Shown here: positions 56,103 to 64,000 of the stretch, piece after piece
Layout of the letters: each line of letters begins with the position of its first letter
Numbering within the stretch: position 1 is the stretch's first letter
NCBI GenBank assembly: GCA_021234155.1
Contig: JAJEKV010000002.1
Span: 26,158,617-26,222,616, forward strand
Origin: Isoetes taiwanensis
Taxonomy: Eukaryota > Streptophyta > Lycopodiopsida > Isoetales > Isoetaceae
Reading direction: 5' to 3'
DNA length: 64,000 nucleotides
The notes under the pieces: model-generated
Databases searched by the model: none
Seen by the model: only the letters and a program-made list of their open reading frames with translations
Told to the model about the DNA's origin: nothing
Made by a program: the position numbers and the translations under genes

Positions 56103-57184
56103 GCTAGGTGGCAAAGCTCCTCTAGGGTTTGCAAGCCATAGCCAAGCCTGACAAAAGGTTAACTGCGAGAACCATAACCAAAACCATGGCTTCCTATTAG
56201 GGATGAAATATCCCTAAATGCAAGTTTAGATTTAACATAGCCGAGTGCCAAAACCATGGCATAAATAATTGCGAGCTCACAAAGCTCCTGCATACTCAGA
56301 CTTGGGCATGCGCTGATCTGCCATGGGCAAAAGCTAGGAAACATATATGTGTTTTTGTTAGCCCGCAACCCAGAGATTGTTCCAGAAGGTGCGTTCTGGA
56401 GGAGGAGCTGCCATGGCCGCCCTCGCTAACCCTAGCAAAAAAAACCCCAAGTTATCTTAAAGAATCTGACGTGGCATCATCTCCTCCATTGGCTTGATCA
56501 AATCTGGAGCGTCCAAATTAGGACTGGGTCCAACACTTACACTAAAACATTATAATATAAGAAGATATGCTGATAAGATTGCACTCTAAGAAGTAGAATC
56601 ATGTTTCCGCATCTAATCAAAAACTTCATAAACATCTACGAAACTTTCCAATAAGTAGAAGAATTGCCAGAGGGCGAGGCAGTTTTGAGGAGTTCTTTTC
56701 TAGCCTTAGTGTTAAGCCTTAGTTTAGCTAGTCTTCCCTCTCAGAGGGCAGGTTTTTGGATGTGAAAGAAATCTCAACTGAAGCATGGCTGCAGGAGCTG
56801 CTCTACCATTCCTGCAATCACAACACTGTGCCAGTATCATCAAGCTGTGTATTGTGCCATAAAACCTGGTGCTTTTGCACGAAATACAAATACAACATTC
56901 TAACTAGAAGTCAAGACAATCTCTGTTTCTATTATGAATGCACATAAATGCACGGAAGGTCTCAAAAATACATGTCAGAGAAGGGCAGTTCGGAGAAAAA
57001 AAAACTTGAAGCATTGTATCAAAAACGTTTCAGGGCCCATAGGTTTTTGAAAAACGTGTATAAATTTTCTTCAAGCAGGCATCCAGTAAATATATAGCGA
57101 ATCAAAAGCCCCCTGCATTAGGTTGCTGAAGAAATGTTATTAAGATTTAAGATTGCTGATGTTATATCACCATTTTAAGATTAC

Positions 57185-57816
57185 CTCGTGCAACTCAATG
57201 ATAAGTCTTCAAGAAATAATGCTTGGAGCATTTCATCATCAGTGAGCACTGATACCTCAAAAATAAGGCCAACACAGTAAAAACTCAAATCATATTTTAC
57301 ACAGCATACTTGTTCCATGATCAAATGAGTATCACGAATATCACGCCCGACTTCTGTCAACGTGCGCTTCAATGGTAACAATGTCTGCAGCCTGCATGCA
57401 AGACACGGTAAGAGTCTCTTTTATAGACATTAAAGCTTGGGAAATGTAAATACCTGCCCATTTTATAGTCATTGCTAAGCTCATGAAGCATTCTCTCACC
57501 AAGTGCTTTCAACCTTGCAAAATCTCCTATAAATAAGCCAACCATGAAGAATACTAAAACGTTTCTCCACTTTTTAAGGGCGGAATTAAGTATCTTATGA
57601 AAAATATTTTAGAATTTGACATCGAACATCTTGAATACTTCATTTTTCCCATTCAGAAAAAGACTTGAGCAAGCTGTACCTCCTACAACGACGATTTCAG
57701 AAGCACTTACTGTAGGCTTATAGCGCAGAATTAAAATGGGAGTTTAAGTGCCGCAAATAATGGTTTTCATAAGCTTCCAGAATCTTCCTTTTCTCTCTGT
57801 TACTAGGATTCATAAC
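57185..57816 (-). CDS. partial multi-exon gene, possibly CorA/MRS2-like (uncertain)
   Basis: Three - strand exons join in frame with canonical sites. Exon 57526-57454 reads FARLKALGERMLHELSNDYK. Exon 57391-57310 reads LQTLLPLKRTLTEVGRDIRD then THLIMEQ. Exon 57255-57185 reads VSVLTDDEMLQALFLEDLSL. An earlier exon-like stretch (57816-57711) starts MNPSNREKRKILEAYENHYL but has an in-frame stop before its donor. The LLPLK...(I/L)MEQ...DDEML pattern resembles the helical stalk of CorA/MRS2 magnesium transporters, but no GMN motif or membrane segments were found downstream, so this is only a suggestion. Confidence 0.45.
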
Positions 57817-58137
57817 CTAAGAAAGATAAGATAAGATAAGTATGTCTACAAAAAATGATTGAATGTTCAAAGTGTTGCTGTACTTTTCAAAAGCGCCTAT
57901 TAATTCCGATATGTTTTTGCCAGTGGTACAAAGAAACAAATAATGTTTGCACCTTTCCACTTTCCACTTTCAAGTATGGGTCTAAGTTAGATATTGGGGT
58001 ACAAAAAAGCGCGACAAGCGGAAGCAGATTAAGCACGTGAAGCAGCTATTCTTCGCACCTTCTCGATTCCCACGCGCCTTTTCGCAAACAATGATCTGGG
58101 CTGTCAGACCCGTAATCATTCGCGCCGAAATCGATAA

Positions 58138-59649
58138 TTGATCTGCTGTACGCAGATTATACCCTATTTTACAGTTCGAATTGCACCCTCTGCTTTCCGA
58201 GATTTTTTCCTTCCGGCGCTTGCTTCATACCTTGCTTTTTTGTTAATTCACTGCTTTTGCGATGGCCGGAGAAGGGATTATTCCTCGCCAGAAAACCGGC
58301 GGTGCGCAGGATCTTTGTGGATCAAGAAGATTGGAACAAAGTGTATGGACGTAACCATTGAATCCTTTAAAGAAAAAGGCAAAATAAAAATTTATTTTGT
58401 CCGCACTCATCTGAAGCAACAATTGGAGGACTTGGTCGAGTTCTTGTATCCTGAAGCAGGATTACCAAACAACGAATTGAGGAAACTCGTTGCTTTGGCA
58501 TTTGCTTGGGAGCATTGTGGTCGTGGCAGAGAGCAAGATCATGAGGGTCATAAGATAAATTGGGATGCATACAAGTCACATGTGTTTCGTTTTGGTCGAA
58601 AAAAACCAAGGGATGATATGGATGTAAAGAAAGAAGATGTTAAAAAATGAAAACCGTACATCCTTCGGGCCAAAGCACACCTCGGCCTTCGGCGTAAGAA
58701 CACCTCGGATGGAATTAAAAGCGAAATCAGGTCAGCCAAATGAATTTTACATTTTGCAATTGTAGTTTCAATATTTCTTTGATTGATGAGGAAGTCAAGA
58801 AGTTGGAAACAGAGTTAGATAACCGCCAAAAGCAGATTTGGCTAAGATTATTAGTAAGATTGAGGTTGACAACAACTCCCCTAGCACGGGAGCAAGTAAT
58901 GATTGATATAGCAAAGAAGGAGGTGAGTAGACTACTGAGAATGAATTATCCGCTTTGAATGACAAAGCGGATAAAAACAGATGAAGATTTGACCCATTGT
59001 AGATTTGAAGCATAAAATAAGTGGAGAGCTTTTTACTGCTCCAAACTGGAAGCTTGCCTTCCAAAGGTAAGTGTTGAAGCAAAAAGAGGCTAAAGGGAGA
59101 AGAAGCAAAGGCTAAAAGCCTCTTTAGAATTGAGACTTCAAGAAAGCAGAGGGTTTGTTTAGAAGTCTGCTAGGCGGTTGATGCACCAGACACTTCAGGA
59201 ATCTCTATCATGACTATGAAGAGCAGATTGCCGGTTTTATGGAGAACTCATGTCTTTGCATATGGATTGGTATTCAATCCACAATATACTTTGAGTATGA
59301 AGTTGCCATGTGAACATGCCTATCACTTGGCATGTTGCATGCTTTCGTATGAAAAGAAGGCATGCTTCGTGTGCTTAAAGGAAGTTCGAGGATTTGTTTG
59401 TGGAACTTGGTTTAGAAGTTGGAGCTGAAGATGGAGCCGAGGTAGCCATCAGCAAGTGGGTTTGGAGCGAGCACTAGTAGTGCTTTTGCTTCACCCTATA
59501 AACGATCAACTTCTTCACCAAAAATTGTTCTTTGAGTCTCCATTAGTTCCCGATTATACTCTAGCGGTTTGTGGCATCACCAAAACACATTACAAAAGCC
59601 GTGGCATCACCAAGAATCTGTTACAAAGCAGGTTGAAGCATTAAAAAAG
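58138..59649 (+). pseudogene. degenerate gene 5' part with RING-like zinc finger
   Basis: Pieces in several frames. 58330-58650 encodes FKEKGKIKIYFVRTHLKQQL, LVALAFAWEHCGRG and a Lys-rich end. 58780-58920 encodes a coiled-coil-like VKKLETELDNRQKQIWLRLL before GAG|GTGAGT. 59205-59430 encodes, in one frame, MENSCLC and, in another, LPCEHAYHLACCMLSYEKKA then CFVCLKEV. Together these give a C-x-C ... C-x-H-x2-H-x2-C ... C-x2-C RING/PHD-like pattern. 59590-59649 encodes HHQESVTKQVEALKK, joining in phase with the exon at 59730. At least four frame changes are needed. It may be the 5' half of the phosphatase-domain gene that follows. Confidence 0.4.
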
Positions 59650-59729
59650 GTAACCATTTGGTGTTTTTATGTGTTTGTTTTGTAAACTTTATTTCATGTC
59701 TATTCTAACTAGTTTCCTTACTGATTCAG

Positions 59730-61989
59730 ATTGGTAAGGAAAAGCCCAAAAAGAGAGTAAAACGTGCACTAGTGGTTGACAGCACTGATGAAGAAGAAGA
59801 GCCTGAACAGACTGCTTCTGCAGTTGTGAGCACCATAAAGTCGAGGTTGAGGAGTAGAACTGCAGGAGAAAGCTCCAGGGTTGATGAAGTTGTAGATCTG
59901 GACGAAGAAGCTGGTGGTGCTGATCACATTGCAACAAAGGCTGCTGATAAAGGGAAGAATGTACCAGAAGAAGAAGAACAAGTACAAGCACCATGGAAAA
60001 AATTAGTGGCTAAACTTAGCCAAATGGCGAAATTTTGGCCTTGTTTGGAAAAAAATTGGCTAAACTATGGGCTTTTTTGGGCTAAAAAAAATAAAATTTT
60101 AGCCAAGTCTATTTCACGCCCCACCTCCATTTCATTCGACTTTAGCTAATTGCAAGAAAGTGTAACTGCCAAAATTTGGAAAGTTTAGCCAAAACTTAGA
60201 AGCTTTTACGTCAAATTTTAGTGTACTTTAGCCAAATTATTCTATAGCCTTTATATTTATTGTGGTCAGTATATATTTAGGTCTTGAATTAGTGCAAAAT
60301 AGTCAAAAGATAGAAGATTTTGCGTCAAAAAAAAAAATAAGAAAGTACAGGTGGCAAAATTTAGAAAGTTTAGCTAAACATTAGAAGCTTTCACCTCAAC
60401 TTTTGGCATATTTTAGCCAAGTCTATTTCACCACTTTGAATATAAAAGTTCCTTAATTTTTTCCCTGACAAGCACCTGCAGTGGAGAAGAAGAAGAAGGG
60501 TAGGCCCCCTAAGAAGATGCCAACACAACCTCCAAAAGGTGATCCTCAGAATGTTATTTACAAAATGTTAAGCGGTCGAGGTGTCGGGGTTCGGTCCGAG
60601 TTCACGAAAACTTTGAAATAACACTTGAAAGTTCTTTTCTTTGAAAACTTTGAAAACTTTGAAATGACACTTGTGTTAATTTGTTGAAAACGACAATTTG
60701 AAGTCGTGGAACTAATTTCTTTTGTTAAGACTGTTAAATTGATGTCAGAATTGTTGATGTTTGAGTTTTTTGTTTTATGAATGTTGCAGACCCCTTAGAA
60801 AAGAAAAAACTTGTCATCCTAGACTTAAATGGAGTTCTGGTGAGCACATTCCAAAAAAGAACCAGAATTAAAATTCCAGCAGTGCTGAAGAAGCATTATG
60901 CAGGGAGGAAAGTGGTGGTGTGCAGACCAGGGCTGATAAAGTTTTTAGAAGGGTGCTTTGCCAGATTTGAGGTAGCCATATGGTCTTCTATGATGAAGCA
61001 CAACATCATAGAAATCCTAAATGTTATAGTGCCACCTTCCTTTATAGGAAGGTTCAAGTTCATTTGGGGTCAGAAAGAGTGCGAGGTGATGCCTTTCAAT
61101 TTTCCAGGGAATCCGAACAAGCCAGTGCTTATGAAGCCAATTGTAAAAGTGTATGAGGCTTTTGAGGATGTAGGGGAGGTAGTGCTAGTTGATGACTCAT
61201 TGTACAAGACTTTCTTGTCCCCACAAGACACTTGCTTCATAATTGAAAAATTTGATAATGACATCAATGACAAAGGTTTCAATTTCTTAGCTGCATTTCT
61301 GCAAACTTGGCTCAATGCCAAGAACCCTCAAAAGTGGTTGCACGAGCAGTATGTTGAAGATAAAGTTCAAGAAGAGGACATCGACATACTTAGGCTTCTG
61401 GCTGACCATCTAAGTGAGCTAGCGAGGTGGAAAGTGGCTATTCTCAAAAGCATTCAGTTAATGAAGGAAATTGTTAAGGTATGTTGTTTAATTTCATTTA
61501 GTTGTGTTGTTATGCTATTGAAGTGATTGTAGTAATGTCATTGCTTTCAATTCATTTAGTTGCATTTTTTGTATGTTGTTTGATTTGAATTACTTGGTTT
61601 GACAGAACCTTGCAGTGCCTGAGGAAGCAATTGAGGTAACTACTGCTGCATCAACTCATAATAAAAATGATAGCAACATAGAAACAGATAAGCAACAGGT
61701 TCACAAGGAGCATGTTTTGGAGAAAATAGAAACAGAAGTACAAGTTGGTAGCCAGGAGATGTCCAAGCTACAAGGCTTGATAGATGATATAAGTATAAAT
61801 ATACTGATGCAGGCGGGAGATAAAGTACATGAAGATAATAATAATAATCCTGCAGGTAATAATACTGATTTTGTCAATGAACAGGATGAAGAGCCTGCAA
61901 GAGAAGATAAAACACAAGATACTACTCTTATTGCTGATACCGGCACTTCAAATGATGCAGCAACAGGAATTCTCACAGAAGGAGAATAA
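59730..61989 (+). CDS. FCP1-like phosphatase-domain gene with AT-hook-like motif; exon split by a MITE
   Basis: Exons 59730-59992 plus 60477-60580 (one exon before MITE insertion), 60790-61478 and 61606-61989 join in frame with GT-AG introns, giving at least 479 codons. The first exon is basic then acidic (VDSTDEEEEPEQTASA), followed by KKKGRPPKK, an AT-hook-like motif. The second encodes a HAD/FCP1-NIF domain: LVILDLNGVLV (motif I with Asn where the second Asp is usual), RPGLIKFLEGC, AIWSS, LMKP and VVLVDDS. The third is an acidic, Asn/Glu-rich tail ending TGILTEGE. Plant FCP1-like proteins with LDLNG are a known subgroup, so the Asn is not necessarily decay, but catalysis may be altered. 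Probably nuclear. If the MITE is retained in mRNA, translation stops at 60149. Confidence 0.7.
59993..60467. mobile_element. MITE with 9-bp target duplication, copy 2, inside an exon
   Basis: Flanked by ACAAGCACC at 59984-59992 and 60468-60476. The left end ATGGAAAAAATTA and the right end (read inward, after one base) AGGGAAAAAATTA form the inverted repeat. It has the same TTAGCC/GGCTAA-rich interior as the copy at 47463. An internal segment with AGTTTAGCYAAAMMTTAGAA and AAGCTTT is itself duplicated near 60178 and 60368. Confidence 0.85.
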
Positions 61990-62794
61990 GAGTCTATAGA
62001 CTCTTTTCAATATTTATGTAACTTAGCATGTATGTAACTGTAACAGTACAGCAAGTGAGTTGTACAGTTTTGTACATATATTGAATTTTGTATCTAATGA
62101 ATATAATATTTACCTGCACTTGCAGAGTTTCTACTTGCAAAATTGTTGTCCCAGTTTATATTTGAATGTAATGGTTTCTCCTATGCTTGTCTCTGTATCC
62201 AGCATGAAGTCCAAATCCTAATTGGTTAAACAAACAAACCTGTATATGAAGCCAATCTTTGAACATATGCATGTAAAAAGGGTTTAGAGTATTACTTTGT
62301 GCATTGTCTTGAGCAGTCCCCAATTGAACACTTGCAGAAAGTTTCCACCATTTGTTTCCAAGGACCGAACTGGAAGGGACGGTTAAGCATAAACTCGAAA
62401 ACAATTAGCACGCCGCCAGACAAAGCGTAAAACAGACAAAGCACCAGCAGCAGTACATTGATCAAGTCAGTCAGGACTACAAATTTCTGTGCAACAAAGA
62501 ATTTGTTAGCTTCCATTGATAGGTTTGTTAGAAACAATAGGTTTGTTAGAAACAATGTAGCAGCAATGAGCCACTTTACATCGAATGATGTGTACGCCTC
62601 TTGAGCGAAGCAGAAAAAACGGTCAGCAGTGTTAGCACTCTACAGGAAGGGATGCCATCACTTTTTGGCATGTCTCTTCACTCATCTTGAACTTGTTGTT
62701 GCCAAGACTCTCCATATCAAATTTCACTTGTCTAATAAGGTGACTGTACACACTAGCAACTGGCTTGTCCACTAATAACTCAAAGTGGAGTGCA
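61990..62794 (-). other. 3' flanks of two convergent genes; coding-like piece at 62640-62815
   Basis: On the - strand one frame reads RPLLQAHDALHFELLVDKPV, then ASVYSHLIRQVKFDMESLGN and SEETCQKVMASLPVE. It sits just past the stop of the transposase-like frame and is one frame off from it, so it is probably its continuation. A separate hydrophobic - frame at 62555-62292 (LTDLINVLLLVLCLFYALSG) is not recognised. Confidence 0.4.
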
Positions 62795-63941
62795 TCATGC
62801 GCTTGTAGTAGTGGGCGAAACTATGACTTCTCCCACACCAAATGCAGAACCCCATGAGTCTTCATATGCATCTAACAATGTATGTTTAGTCTCTGTACAC
62901 CTAAGAACATAAAAGTCAACTCCTTCAGCATCCTCTGGATCTGCATTTACAGCAAAGTTATCTCCAACTTCTAGAACAGAACTGAGGTATTCATTAGCCT
63001 CATCATCATCCTCTTCTTCATCCTCATCCTCATCTTCATCTTGAACTGCTTTTGTTGGCTGATTGTTTTCTGTAGATTTCTTCAACTTCAGTTTCATTTG
63101 TGTCGACCAAGCTCCCGGTCGAGCTTTGTTCATGCAATCATCCCATTTTCCATGAAAGCAAAAGGAACGAAACAAGAGAGGCACCGTGGGCAACTTTTGC
63201 AGGATTTGTTTTGTCACATGGTCTGATGGAATGAAGTTTAGAGCTCCCACAAAGTGATCTCCATTCCCTCTTTTCAGATTTGTCTACATTTTTGGGTTCA
63301 ATATGCCAAAAAACCACGCAATATAGAACAGAAAAAATGTCACCTCAAATGAAGAAGAATGCAATGGTACTTGATTGAATTTACCTTCTTATATTTGGGT
63401 CTGGTGGGTTGTTCATCATATACCAATTCATGAAATCCATTAACGCGTCTTTGGCGCTCCAATTTCCAGGAATCATACTTCAATTGTTCTCTTGCCAAAA
63501 TCCTTTTTAGGATTGCACCTTGTCCATCATGTTCTCCTTTCCCATGAGAGCTGGCAAAAAAATTCCATTCATACTCAATTCCTTCACTGTTGACATAGTT
63601 CCTTCCTAAATACCAAAAAGGTCTTGCTCCTTTGAACGCGTGCTATGCAACCATCACTCCAAAAATATGTTTGTTGTACAAAATATTTTGTACTCGAAAC
63701 CCGATCTGCATGAACTTTCAAGCAATGTTGTACAAACTCCTTTGCTATGATCTCTATCATCCGAAATATAAAAATGTACTTCCTTTATGATTCTCCTCTT
63801 ATTATTGTTGATGATGGTCTGCTGAGTTGTCTTCCTCTTTCTTTGCTGCTTTTCCTTCTCTAGTTCCCTTCTCTCTGCTTCCTTAGCTTCCATATCTTCT
63901 ATCTCATCCCGGGTTGCATGTCTATATGTGATATGAACCAA
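62795..63941 (-). pseudogene. DDE-transposase-like gene (SDG / HGKGxxDGxGA motif), partial
   Basis: Order on the - strand: a charged coiled coil (EAERRELEKEKQQRKRKTTQ); VHFYISDDRDHSKG, a likely first Asp region; in a second frame YFVQQTYFWSDGCIARVQ (SDG motif); in a third WNFFASSHGKGEHDGQGAIL followed by KR. The last exon (low end 63385) joins in phase over a 100-base GT-AG intron to 63283-62795, which reads GALNFIPSDHVTKQ, an acidic stretch, and VDFYVLRCTETKHTLLDAYE. The SDG...WxFFAxSHGKGxxDGxGxxxKR pattern occurs in RNase-H-fold transposase-derived proteins whose family name I cannot assign. Two single-base shifts break the core. The N-terminus lies beyond the window. Confidence 0.5.
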
Positions 63942-64000
63942 AATTGATGCCTCGTGTGTGCGATTGGCAAGATTGTGCCTCTTTTCTGAATTTTAAAACT

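Noticed and set aside
57185-57526. A confident MRS2/CorA magnesium transporter
   Set aside because: The helical stalk pattern is suggestive, but no GMN motif or transmembrane pair was found nearby.
59772-60149. The exon frame running into the MITE as the natural protein end
   Set aside because: The last ~52 codons come from the MITE interior; removing the MITE by its target duplication continues the frame into conserved sequence.

Overview
The window looks like nuclear DNA of a land plant with a repeat-rich genome, perhaps a fern or another non-seed plant. The reasons are a PLS-type PPR remnant, plant-like short introns, a plant-type FCP1-like gene with an LDLNG motif, and a dense mixture of LTR, non-LTR and MITE elements. 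The species cannot be fixed from sequence alone. I saw no rRNA or tRNA genes and no organelle DNA.

Layout. 1-3.1 kb holds the 3' end of an LTR retrotransposon (+) and a broken Ty3/gypsy-type gag (-). 3.13-22.15 kb is a head-to-tail duplication of a ~9.5 kb non-coding unit (A 3131-12637, B 12638-~22150). Each unit carries a GATA microsatellite, exon-like gene scraps with good splice sites, and several minisatellites sharing one short palindrome (AAATTGGGC...GCCCAATTT). The A/B junction lies inside a LINE endonuclease domain; the same LINE continues after copy B to ~25.3 kb, and a second copy lies inverted at 33.3-36.0 kb. 26-33 kb and 36-40.8 kb are mostly AT-rich DNA with small local repeats.

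40.9-48.4 kb is one composite transposon locus. A LINE on the - strand (ORF1, endonuclease, reverse transcriptase, C-terminal zinc knuckle) has ~150-bp tandem monomers in its 5' region and a (GATA)n tail instead of poly(A). One MITE sits in its tail and another, with a perfect 9-bp target duplication, in its 5' region. 48.8-52.1 kb is a patchwork of direct repeats, a hairpin and TATC arrays.

52-64 kb is the gene-rich part: a complete single-exon SCP/FCP1-type phosphatase (-), a PPR remnant (-), two partial multi-exon genes of uncertain function (-), a RING-like degenerate region (+), an FCP1-like phosphatase-domain gene with an AT-hook-like motif (+) whose exon is split by a second copy of the 9-bp-TSD MITE, and a DDE-transposase-like gene (-). 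Many genes show single-base frame changes. Copies A and B differ non-randomly, often at CAG/CTG sites and in homopolymers, so some breaks may be consensus errors rather than decay.
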